Of a stretch of 64,000 nucleotides of DNA, positions 38,801 to 49,770 are shown piece after piece. The number at the start of each line of letters is the position of its first letter. The stretch's first letter is position 1. Under the pieces are notes generated by a model. The model was not told where the DNA came from. It ran no database searches and saw nothing but the letters and a program-made list of their open reading frames with translations. Position numbers and translations under genes: made by a program. The DNA is from Camarhynchus parvulus (Eukaryota; Chordata; Aves; Passeriformes; Thraupidae). The stretch spans positions 74,091,689-74,155,688 of the forward strand of contig NC_044571.1 in the NCBI RefSeq assembly GCF_901933205.1, given 5' to 3'.

Positions 38801-38834
38801 CCCCTTGTCTAAACTCTTTATTTTTGTTTTACAG
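38801..38834 (+). promoter_or_regulatory. GUCY1A2: Splice acceptor region of GUCY1A2 exon A
   Basis: A T-rich stretch ends in ACAG immediately before codon GTG at 38835. A plausible branch site, TCTAAAC, lies near 38809-38815, about 22 bases upstream of the exon, which is a normal distance. The frame stays open for ten codons upstream of the acceptor, but that upstream part (LFIFVLQ-like) is simply translated polypyrimidine tract. Confidence 0.85.
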
Positions 38835-39320
38835 GTGATGGAAATTAAAGGACAAATGATTCATGTGCCAGAATCAAACTCTATATTGTTTCTGGGTTCC
38901 CCCTGTGTGGACAAGCTGGATGAGCTGATGGGCCGAGGCCTCCATCTTTCGGACATACCTATCCATGATGCTACTCGTGATGTCATACTGGTTGGGGAGC
39001 AAGCAAAGGCACAGGATGGCTTGAAAAAACGAATGGATAAGCTGAAGGCAACGCTAGAATGTACACACCAAGCCCTGGAAGAGGAGAAAAAGAAGACAGT
39101 AGATCTCCTTATTTCTATTTTCCCTGAAGAGGTGGCTCAGCAGTTGTGGCAGGGGCAGCAGGTTCAGGCCAGGAAGTTTGATGATGTCACCATGCTCTTC
39201 TCGGACATTGTTGGCTTCACTGCCATCTGTGCCCAGTGCACGCCCATGCAAGTCATCAGCATGCTCAACGAGCTCTACACGCGCTTCGACCACCAGTGTG
39301 GATTCCTTGACATCTACAAG
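38835..39320 (+). CDS. GUCY1A2: GUCY1A2 internal coding exon A (HNOBA end, coiled coil, start of cyclase domain)
   Basis: This exon encodes 162 residues of the alpha-2 subunit of soluble guanylate cyclase, which pairs with the haem-binding beta-1 subunit and makes cGMP from GTP in response to nitric oxide. Residues 1-54 (start [14 protein letters not shown]) are the end of the PAS-like HNOBA region. Residues 55-93 form a charged helical signalling coiled coil ([23 protein letters not shown]). Residues from 94 on begin the class III cyclase domain with [15 protein letters not shown] and [14 protein letters not shown]. The Asp in SDIVGFT (codon 39204-39206) corresponds to the first metal-binding aspartate of class III cyclases. 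Wording such as [21 protein letters not shown] matches recalled human alpha-2 rather than alpha-1. The acceptor is TTTTGTTTTACAG and the donor is AAG|GTAACA, with phase 0 on both sides and no internal stop. It joins exon B in frame. Identification is from memory of the family, not from a search. Confidence 0.96.
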
Positions 39321-41329
39321 GTAACAGCTCAAGTCCTAACCTAGCAAAAGATACTGAAATGAAGGCAGAAAAAAATCCCAGTAGCTTTCTTCCTAAATTG
39401 CAGACCTTCCTCAGAAAAATATGGAGGCAGTATTTTTGTTTTATGTGTGAAAAAACCTAGATCTGAAATATGACCATTGAAACTCAAATGCTTCAATATG
39501 AAACGGTCATCATGGTACTCCCATGGGAATATAGGCATCATATTTGCATGTCCTTATAGAAATACACATCTCCTGTATTATAGCCTGGTTTCCTTTAGAT
39601 GACACATCAGCCACAGCATTCTAACAATGAAGAAATGCACAATGATGAATCCTAACCCAGGCTTCAGCTCCTAGGAGGCACTCACTTTCAACTTGATTGG
39701 TTTAGGGTTTAGGCATTTATCTTTCCCTTGATAGAACTAAAATTTTCCATAAGAAGCAGAGCATGCATGAAAAAAAAGTTATTATAAAGAACTTCAACTT
39801 CCACTGAAAAACAGGAAGAGGACAGCAGATGTCTATGCATAGTAAACATAATGAATAGGACATGGTGCTGGTGTGCCATGCTCCAAAGGAAATGTCACAC
39901 ATGCTGGTCCCATTAGAGAACTCATCTTCACTTCTCTTAAATGGATTTGGTGTCCAGTGTGTGTTTGAGAGAAAAAAAGGGGGAGGTAGAATTAATAAAT
40001 GCACTGGAGATATTAGCAGTGTAATTATCCTGTGAAACCTACAGACTGTTTTGTATATGGAATGCCTTTAATATTGTGATAGAAGAAATAGAGCAAGTCT
40101 CTTTTTATATGTTAATGCACAAGAGAAAAGAGATGTGGTTGCAAAATTATATATTGACTTTATTACATGCCTGAGGTTTGCAAACTAACAGTTTTCAAAC
40201 TATTTAATATAGTATTTGTTGATAGGCTGTAGAGCAAAAGGTCTCAAAAATGTCCTGCTCCTTTCATTTCTAGCCTTTAGTGCACTTTAAAAGGAATTGA
40301 AAAATAATTACTACCCATCTAAATAATAATCATGGCTGAAAAGCTACAGCATGTACCACAGATAAAACTGAAAATGGTATAGCTAAAGGTTGGTAGGGCA
40401 GTTTACCAACATAAACAAGTACACTGTAAAGAAGTTCTGGGCTCCTGCTTTAGGGGTTTGTTTCCCTAATGCTCAGAAGCCAAAGGCTGTGTTGGGACAT
40501 GAATGCAGTGGAAGGTGCCAGCCCTAATTTGAAAATTTGTTGTGGTGGTGCTGTCAGAAAAGATGGTGAGTGTGATCTCAGTTTGTGTTAATCTAATGTT
40601 GCTGCCCTGGATTATGACCCAGCTTCAGGAACAGGACTTGAGGAACTTCTGTCCCAGAGTCAGGAGGATACCTAATGACCCTGCTTCACATGCTGTGTGT
40701 TCACTCACTGTGTTCCCAGGTGATTCATTTCAGCTATTTTGAAGCATTCACAATATCCTTTGTTGAAAATTATGGTTGCATGGGAATAGGATATAAAGTA
40801 TGCAAAACTCTGTGATCTGTCTGCAGAGAAGGTTGGTTGAGTCCTGTGAGAACACTAAGAAGGAATATTTATGCATAGGAATAATCACCACCACAACAAT
40901 TATGATTTTATAAGTTATTGTCAGGTAGTGAATTTTAGATACTTAATTATCACTACTTGTACCCAGGCCACCTCAAAGATATATTTGTGTAACTAGGCTA
41001 CAGAAATTTATCATGTGACCTAAATACATACATTTTTAAATTTTCTTCTTTTTAAGCAGCATGGCAAGAAAAATTTGCAAAGATTATTTGGTGGACACAT
41101 CTGAATACCAAATTCACCATTTTGTAAACAGAAAATTAAGCAAAATATGATAAATAAATTCCATGCTGTAAATTATTCACCCAGCTTTACTGTTAAAGAA
41201 TTTTGTGTTCAGAATCTCACTGCTTCTAATTTGGCAATGAATGTAGTATTTTCATTTGTCTCATGCTGTTGATCCAGGGATGTTTATAGAGAAATATGGC
41301 ACAGAAAGAACAAAGATCCTCACATTTAA

Positions 41330-41910
41330 CTAATCAGACATAGAGGGCAAGCATAATAAGCTCTTGGATACAGACTGAAAATGGTCAGAGTGAGCTGAAG
41401 GGTGATGAGTTAGACTTTGAAATTTCTTGGAAATTAAAGTAAGTAGCCATAACTGATGAGGTAGGGAAAGTTTATCAAATGGATGGAGGGACAGGTAAGA
41501 ATGACACAGACAGATGATGGGCTCAGAAGATGAATTTCACAGCAGAATTTTGAATGGATAGCAACGATGACAGATTACATTTGTCCAGGCTGAGGGAGAA
41601 TATTGCCGTAATTGAGATGCACGGTGCTATGAGCCTGGGTGACAGTTTTAGCACTCTAGAAGAATCTGTGTTTTAGAAACTTGGGAAAGAATCTGCTGAC
41701 ATATAGCCTTGGTGAAAAGATTAGGGGGGACATGCTCATGATAATCACAGAAGAACAAGGAGGTGAAAGAACTGAGACCTGGTGATGCATTTGGAAACTG
41801 GGGCTGCTGACTATCAGAGCTAATTATATGTGGCTTGAGGTTGAGGAGTGGGAGAAAAAGTCAAGCAGGGAGAGCAGTTCAGGTCAGTGTAGCAGCAGAT
41901 GCTTGGCAAG
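41330..41910 (+). repeat. Purine-rich segment, possibly an ancient dispersed repeat
   Basis: About 580 bp of purine-rich sequence contain the block order AGGCTGAGGGAGAATATTGC, CGTAATTGAGATGCACGGTG, GAGCCTGGGTGACAGTTTTA and GAGGTTGAGGAGTGGGAG, with AAAAAGTCAAGCAGGG near the end. This order resembles a purine-rich repeat I recall from other amniote genomes (phrases like GTAATCAAGATGGGAGATGATGAG and CATGGGTGAGAGTTTTAGC), but I cannot name the family with certainty. No useful open frame is present. It could also be unrelated purine-rich DNA. Confidence 0.3.
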
Positions 41911-43181
41911 CTGGTGTTTGTGGACGTGCAAGTAAAAGCATGGACTCCAGGAGCAGAAATCATGGGAGAGATATCTCAGTACATTCTGAAAGCTGTGGCT
42001 TTGGCTAAAATATGTACTGGTTGGTCTGTTTTGACCTGTTTTTCACTGCCTCTGAGTTCCTGTTGTTTATCAGCCAAGGACTGGGAAATGGTGTTTCAGT
42101 TAAGCCATCTCTTTATCAAACAAGCTATTTAGATATGCTGCAGCCATGTCTTCTGGCATTTAGACTTAACCCTGCAGACTGAAATCTTCCCTGCTTAAGA
42201 TTCCCACAGCTTCTGTTTCTCCTTCATGTAATATGTATTTGACATTGGCTCATTTACAATATTTGTTTCTTGTTGAGTCCTTCTGCCTTTGTAGGCTTAC
42301 ATTCTCAGCTCTTTCCCCCTCAGTTTCCTTTCCCTCTTGCATTTCCCTCTTGCACCCTTTAGCTGTGTAAAGGCAGCATTTATTGTGCATGTTTTTTTGG
42401 CTGCATGGCTGGGTAGTGTCAAGCCAAACAGAGCAGAATCAGGCCTGATCCTGTAGGTGTTAGTTTCTTTGTCTTTCTCTAAACAGAGCAGAATTTGTCC
42501 TTGAAGACATTATAGATTTTCTCTGACGCTATACTTCACTTTCTCTGAAGTCCTAAGTCCCACTTTGCTTGTCTAAGCAGAGAGTACTAAATGGTTTTTT
42601 GAAAACGAACTGTGGTTAGCTGCCAGAATTTCTTTGCTATACATCTTCATCGTAAACATTTTAATTGAAAGTTTATTGATTATTTATATAAGACAATATA
42701 ATTACATACATAATTTTACAGTCAGAATCCACAACTTCGCTGTGTGGATTCCTGCTTTCTTTTTGGTTTCATTATTTGGCTGAACTGGCACTCTCTCTGA
42801 GTGGTACCACATGCAGCTTCCACGGGCTTTTATTCCTGGCAACATGATACACTTAGTATGTTACATCTTTATTTTCTGATTTTATATGCCCAACAATGTA
42901 TACATCTTTAGTGTTTGCTCATTGTAAAGACCCAAGACTAAAAAATGATGGGAAATCTGGACTTTCCTGCAATCATTCAAGACTGATACTCACCAGTTTT
43001 GAAAAATGTTTATATGTAAAAATATTTATATTTAGAATGTAATTTTAAACTCCCATTTTCTAAGAATATCACTTTACATTTCTGTACTGGTAGTTTAAGT
43101 TGCAGAGATCTGTACTCATTTTACAGAAAATACCAGTACATTCTCAGTGCCATGACCGTCTTCTCTTGAGAAGTAATACAT

Positions 43182-43225
43182 CTTGTACTCAAATACAAGT
43201 ATTTGTACATACTTGTACTCAAATA
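43182..43225. repeat. Short direct repeat with a 30-bp period
   Basis: CTTGTACTCAAATA occurs at 43182-43195 and again at 43212-43225. Between the copies, CAAATAC and GTATTTG form a 7-bp stem. This is probably a small local duplication. Confidence 0.8.
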
Positions 43226-46200
43226 AATGTTCTCAACCTTACTATCAGTGCTATAATGACTAAAGAATACTTCAATAAGCAGAGTCATGAGCTTCAGATT
43301 ATTCTGAAGTTTTCCAGGCTTTCTGTTTCATAAGTTAAAAAACACAGTCTCCAAGTTTTCATGTAAAATATATGGCCACTATTTTTGCCATCTTTCCATC
43401 CAGCTTTAACCTTTTAAGTTCTGTGCAAATACATGGCCATTTTGAGAAGTTTTAAAATTCTAAACTTCAGCTTAGGCATTTGCAAAATGCAGGAAATGCA
43501 ATTAAGTTATATAAAATGATAGTGATACTCTTACATGAGCAATACAGAACACATAAAATATTACAAGATACCTTTTTATAAAAATGGAATGGTGCAGTTC
43601 TGAGGATTACCAGTGAACTAGGTGTTGCTTCTTCCTGATAGCTTAAAGTCAGTGGGTTTTGAATGTGTAATAGATGAAAATGGGCAATAGAAAGAAATTT
43701 GCATAGCCCAGAAGCTTGCTCTCTCTGCAGTCCACCCAGCCTGGTAGAGCTGCCTTCAGCACACGACTCTGTTTTGGTCCCGCCACAGAGGGTTCCTGAA
43801 CCTTCTTTCTCCTGTCTCTGGCTATGGCACTTTCTCCTCCTTCAAGTCTTTGCCTGTACCTGGACTTGCTAGCACACTGGCATGTCTCACTCCAGTATGA
43901 AGTTAGAGCAAAGCCAGGGCAGCTCTCTCTTTGGGGAACTCAGAAGTGTTCTTGGGTTAAGGGGAAAAAAACCCTAAGGAAAAAAAAAGAAACACAAAAT
44001 GTTCCCCGGATTTTCCCTGCAGATCTGGTGTAACACCACCCAAGAACTCAAGAATATTTTAAGACTTCCCATTACTTTAAGCATATATTTTTCTCCAGCC
44101 TTGTGGACGATTTACACTTTCTGTCTTCAGGGAGATCTGCAAATGAAGCAAACAGACACTCAGGCTACAGAAGAGTTATTCTTTGCTTTATAAACACACA
44201 ACCCTGCACAAAGCACTAAAACATCTGTGCATGTTCTCCTGCGATACATCACCCAAGAATCCTCTAAAGAGCCTAGGACTTCTGGTTCTGTACAGAACTA
44301 CTTTTCTACTTCTTCACTAATACCATACTTGTATATAGTTCCTTCTTTTATTTTTTTTTCTTTTTGTGGTATCTCTCCTTTCACTTTTCTCTCGTCTGGA
44401 ATGCACGCTTATGTTTGTAACTGCCCTGGTCCATTTCTCTCAAGTTGCATGGGAGCCTTAGAGTCTGTGTCCAGCTTACAGGTCCTGTGAGCACTTTCCA
44501 AGTGCTCAGTTTGTATGTGAAGCCTGGCTATAAGCTTTGACTTGAATAGGACCAAGAAGAATGTCCTCCCTGCTCCAAACTGAGGAGCCAGCCCACATAC
44601 TGTGGCCAGACAGGAACCATGCTTACGGGCATTCCCTCTTGCAGCACACAGATGCTATGTCCCTGATCCTATGTCCTTTGTTTTATTCTGTCCAGTTTTT
44701 CCACCTTCTAAATTTTAGTACCTCTGAGGGACTGGAGAAAATTAATTTCACTTTCCATCTGCTTTGGCCCTTTTCATTTTCAAGCAGTCTGGCTAGACTA
44801 TCATGTACCAAGATGCAACATTTTCATTCATGCAAATAGCATTCATAACTGTACCTTAATTTATTAAATTATTTAAATTAACATGGAGGATACTTAAGTA
44901 AGTTTATAGAAACTGGATGACATAGGAATTTCAGGACACATAAATTAAAGCCTGCATAACCTTGAGGAGGATGTTCTGTTTCACTAGGAGTTTAAATACT
45001 GGGGATACCTCTGGCAAATTAAGACCACACTTATGCTGGGAGAAGGACGATCACATTAAACTGAAATGTGTGTCTTGGGTCATACATGATTATTTTAATA
45101 TTTTCTGGTTTTGTTAAGTAGTTCTGCACTTTGATATTGCAATAGGCAGAATGCCAGCCAGGAAGTTTTCTGTTCATCAGAGATAATTGGTCTGATTTTT
45201 GCAGTTTCATATTTGCCTACAGAAGAGAGAAATCATTTATACACTATGAATTTTGTATTCCGTAGCTGTTGTGTGCAAACCTGATGCTGGTGTCATATAG
45301 ACTGCAAGTCTTCTGGCATGACTCTTTTAACTACTGAAAAAAACCCTCTTTTAAGATGCTAGGTAGTAATTCTACATGGCAAGTACTGTTTGCCTTTTTT
45401 TCTTCTCTAAAGGAAGTAACACTCTGAATTACAGTGTAGATGAAAGAGTTTCTCCATATATTGCATACTGAAAGATCTGTGCTTAAGACTGCTAAGTAGG
45501 TGCTTTAGAAAGAGTTCAAACACAGCTCTTCCTGCAAAATACTCCTGAACTTGCCAGTGTGTAACATCATTAAATTCACTAAAAATAAGATGCCCTCAGG
45601 CCTGGTAACAGCAATTGCTTCTTAATTAGGCTCCTGGGAAAGGAGCTTGGTTTTATAGGAAGTCACTTCTTTTGAAAAATGAGCTTTACAAGAAGAACAG
45701 GGTTCTGAACTTCATAGGTGGATGCCTGTAATCCCTCCCTTCTCACATGGGAGGAGCTTTCCTGAAGTATTTCCAAAAGCAGAATGTCATGTCATAAAAG
45801 TGTTGCAAAGTTACCTTGAAACTTGGGCACAAGATTTCACTGCCTAGGAATTGATTTTGAAAACATTAGAGACAGAAGCTAAGACAGTGAAACACTAAGT
45901 AAAAAACTGAAGGACATTCTTTGAAAGCAATTGTGTTCTCAGATCCTATCTTGAAAACTTTATAATCCTTTCCAAAGCAGGAAGTTTTTTATAATATACC
46001 AGAGATTTGGAAATCTATAAATAGTGCTGTATGCTGATGGATATTGTTAAGCTTAAGCAGTGTTGCAAAATTCAACTGTTTCAAAGCTTTGCTGACAAAT
46101 CTTTGCAGTAGAAAAAATTTAGAGAAAACTTCAAAATGTAAACAGAATTAGGCCTTAATTTGTATTCAGAAACAGCACAAAACCAAATAGATTTTGTTTC

Positions 46201-49200
46201 ATTTGAAAAAGGACAGTATTCACTCGTTGCAATGTAGACAGAAATGTGGATCTAGACCTACCTCAGGATCAAGAATACCTCGTCCAAGCTCTCAGGAGGC
46301 TTTTCTGAACTGCATTTACACCACCTCTAGAGAAAGAGCACACACACTTAATGTCTCAGGGAAATAACCACATCTGGTTTCCCTCCGGCATGTTTATTTG
46401 TTATTTCTTTCCTTAGAATCTGTGTTTTAGATTAAATGAATGTTCAAGTCTTTGTACCATAAGCTGCCCAAAATACTTCACCTCTGCTCTCCCTGCACTT
46501 AGTGATTAATAACATCCCCTGACCTGCATGCCAAAATATGCATGGCCAGACCCAGGACTTCGTGAGCTAAGCAGGATCTTGCTGTTGCGCTGACCAGTGG
46601 TATCGTAGCACTAGCAGTCAGCGCACTTATGCAGTCCTTCTCCTGGCTTGGGGTACGCTGTGGGAGCAGGAACATGCCCACTGTGCTGCACTTTCAAAGG
46701 CACAGAGCTCCCCTAGAGTCTCTGGGAGTCTCACAAACTAGGCCTATGGCCCACATAAACCTGTTTTTCAGGCAATGCCCAGAAGAGCATGCTGGTGACA
46801 GCATGGGAGGGGTCTTGCATGTCAAAGGACAGTCTGGGCATGGCTGCAAGCAAAGACACACACATTTGCATCGTGCTGTAGTAAATGGGAAAAATAGGTT
46901 CACAGAATTCAGGATGGAATGCGTCATGCCTTGAAAATTCATTTTTCTCTTCAGTTACTATAGAAAGAGTATAGATAAGTATACTGAATTAAAGCTTCAT
47001 TTTTGTGTGACTGACGCTTGGTAATGTGAGCTCCATCGTGAATGAGAACATTGTAAGGTTATGACTGATCTGCAGAGATACTGTGAGAATGATTTGGGTA
47101 GAAGAAAATATGGGCGATGTCAATGACATCTTGAGGTAGAATATGAATATCAAATAAATTGCTCCTGTGATGAGTGCTGAGATTGCTGACTTAAAACTAA
47201 AAAGGAGAGAATCTCCATTTTCTTCAGTTTTTGTCCCATACCAGTTAAAAACTGTCCTGTTTGCTGCTGGACTAGAAGTCATGGGCAGGAATAATGAAGC
47301 CCAAATGAAAAGTCTGAAGCACCATGTTGCCACATACCACAGCCTTTTCCTTATTCTCCTGCTGTACAACTTAGGGCAGAAAACAGATGAAAGAAAAGCC
47401 TTTGGGAGATACTAAAAACTTCAAAGGTTTCCTTTACAGTTAGACTTGCAAGAATTTCATCTTAAGGCTGAATTTGACTGTATTCCTTTAGAGAGAAGAC
47501 ATTTCAGCTTTCATAAAAGAAATACATAGTTTTGAGGTACTGTGTAGTTCAGTCTTGCAGACGGAATGAAATATGGATAAACAGGATAATGAATATTGTG
47601 TGAAAGCATAGGTCTTTACTGTAGGCCCTGATAATCTCCAGTGTTCATTCATATCCTGAATTTTGGCCTCATGCTGGCCAAACTGGAAACTTATCAAACC
47701 ATCTCCTTTAATATTCATATGCTACCATGGAAATGCAGCCTGGGTATGCAGGAAGCTAAGATGTGCTCCAGTAAGTCTAGGCTGAGGAGCACATATAGAA
47801 CATTGATTTTGCTCATTAAGAAATGAAATCCAGGTCTTCAAATCAAAATAATATGCTAGAAGGCTTTGATTTTGCTGTTGAGGTCATCATAAGAATCACT
47901 TAAGGTTCATACCTCCAATAAATGCTGTTCTGGATTAATATCGAAGACTGGAAAGGAAACTGATCTGTGGAGTGTAGAAAGTTTTTCCACTGGTTCCTCT
48001 GACAATCTAGAGGTCCGCTTTCCTAAAGGAGTATTTGATTTTGCAGAAATTGCCATGTCCTTCTTTTAAAATTGACCTGCTTCTGTGACCTTCAGAGGTT
48101 CAATCTGCCCTTCTGCCTCTTCACATAGTCTTGTTCATTCTTCCTTTTCTACAGTTCTGAGATAGATCTGAAAATATGCTACTTTTAGCTAAGAGTTAAT
48201 AATTAGACTTATCCTCACAGTCAACAGAGGAAAGTTTGATTTTATAGGGTAAGTGTGATTTTTTTAAAGTGTTAGACTTTTGTTTATGAAGGAGGTTCTT
48301 AGCACAGGTCAGGTAACTGCAAGAGTTCCCATTGGGTTCATTGATTATGAAGACAATTGAGAGTGAATAGCTCATATTCAAATTGCTATATTAGACATAT
48401 TTCTGGTTAGGTGAACTGAATCTCACCTGTGTAGATTACAGCTGCTACATCTTGGCAGCTTGCAGTCTGTAAGATGCAGCTGAAATACTGCTTCTTTCTG
48501 CTAGTGCCATCTACTTTTCATGTGTTTTATGGTTATTTAATAATGTTATAGTTTGATGCCCTGTTATAGTTAATGCACAGAGTGTATTTTAGCTGGGCTA
48601 AAGGAATTTTTTCTGCATTTTAATTTCTCTCATACAATCAGTATCCACTCAAGTTATTTCTTTCTGCTGTCCTTGATTTTTATTATAGTGCCACTGGAGT
48701 AACTCCCATCACCACCTGCATAGATATTCTGTTGTCTCTCTATAGCATCCCTTAGAACACTTAAGTGATTAATTCAAAGCTGAATTTCTATACATTATAT
48801 GAATGAATGTGATGATTGTTGTCAAAACACCTCGTCATTGCTCAGTCCCACTGAAACAATTAGTAACATAATTAATGGCTATATTTGAGAACAGGGCATA
48901 CCATATAGTTATAGCTTGGATTATCTTAGAATCTGCCAAAATAGTGCATTATAATGGTCTGCACTTGTACTGAATGCGGCTGCTTGAAGAAGTAAAAGAT
49001 GCCTTGTGAGATACTTGTGAAATGTCAGGCTCATAGAGCAAACTTCTTTATAGCATTTTCATTTTGAGATTTACCACCTAAAATAAAAAGATTATGTTCC
49101 TTATCCCTATATTTGCTGAAGCATCTATGAAAATCTTCACTGTCTGCAGACGCTTGATTGCTTTAAAAAGCTTCCTTTTATTTGAGTAAGACCTTGTTGT

Positions 49201-49334
49201 CAGTAAGTTTCACAGGTTTCCCTGTTTCCTAACTCATAAGGATGCTGATTTCATTTTTTCTCTTGCTCTCTCACCCTCCACCAGTGTGGAAAGCCCACTT
49301 GTATCCACTCAAGTGCTATGAAACTATCTCTGCT

Positions 49335-49770
49335 GCAGTCTGGACAAGCTCAGCTTTCCCAGCCCGTTTTCCCAGGTGCTCCAGCCCCCACCATCTTGCT
49401 GGCCCCAATGAGTTGGATGCAGTTTATCTCTGTCTTGCACTGAGGACCCCCAAAGTGGATGTGGTATCTGAGTCTAACAAGTGCTGAGTGGGGGGTGATT
49501 GGCACTTCCCTGGCCTCTGTTCATACATCCAGAATGTCATTGGCCCTCTTTGTTCCCAGGACTGATTGCTGGCCCATGTGACATTTACTGCCCAGCAAGA
49601 CCCCCAGGGTCTCTCCCAAAGAGCCACTCTTCAGGAAGTTAGCTGTATCAGTTCCAGAGAAATTCTTTCCCAGGGACAGGACTTTGCACATGTCCTTACT
49701 GAACTTCATAAGCTTCCAATTCATCCTGCCTGTGCAAGTCACTCAGATTGGCAGCCCAGCCCTAGAGTAA
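49335..49770 (-). mobile_element. CR1 LINE, internal (reverse-transcriptase region) fragment, antisense
   Basis: Plus-strand blocks include CCCAGGTGCTCCAGCCCCCA, AGAATGTCATTGGCCCTCTT, GACTGATTGCTGGCCCATGT and AAGACCCCCAGGGTCTCTCC, the reverse complement of CR1 ORF2. On the minus strand, 49742-49521 reads LMKFSKDMCKVLSLGKN, then GETLGVLLGSKCHMGQQSVL, corresponding to CR1 MKFNxxKCKVLHLGRxN and KDLGVLVDxKLxMSQQCAL. The true 3' end is missing, so this is an internal piece rather than an ordinary 5'-truncated insert. The boundaries are approximate. Confidence 0.88.

Larger units (their letters stand above)
1..38834 (+). other. GUCY1A2: 3' part of the GUCY1A2 intron upstream of exon A
   Basis: No sequence resembling the upstream alpha-2 exons (H-NOX-like domain and first part of HNOBA) is visible, so the preceding exon lies outside the window and this intron exceeds 38.8 kb. 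Apart from the repeats listed separately, the segments 1-1200, 1577-7016, 7621-8257, 8337-12156, 12303-17445, 17828-18809, 19201-22507, 22559-27934, 28538-30118, 31084-33180 and 33851-38800 are AT-rich and show nothing I can identify. Open frames of 60-110 codons scattered through them lack recognisable domains and are at the frequency expected by chance. Confidence 0.85.

Noticed and set aside
39054..39332. 92-codon minus-strand open frame over exon A
   Set aside because: It is the antisense shadow of the strongly supported GUCY1A2 exon.
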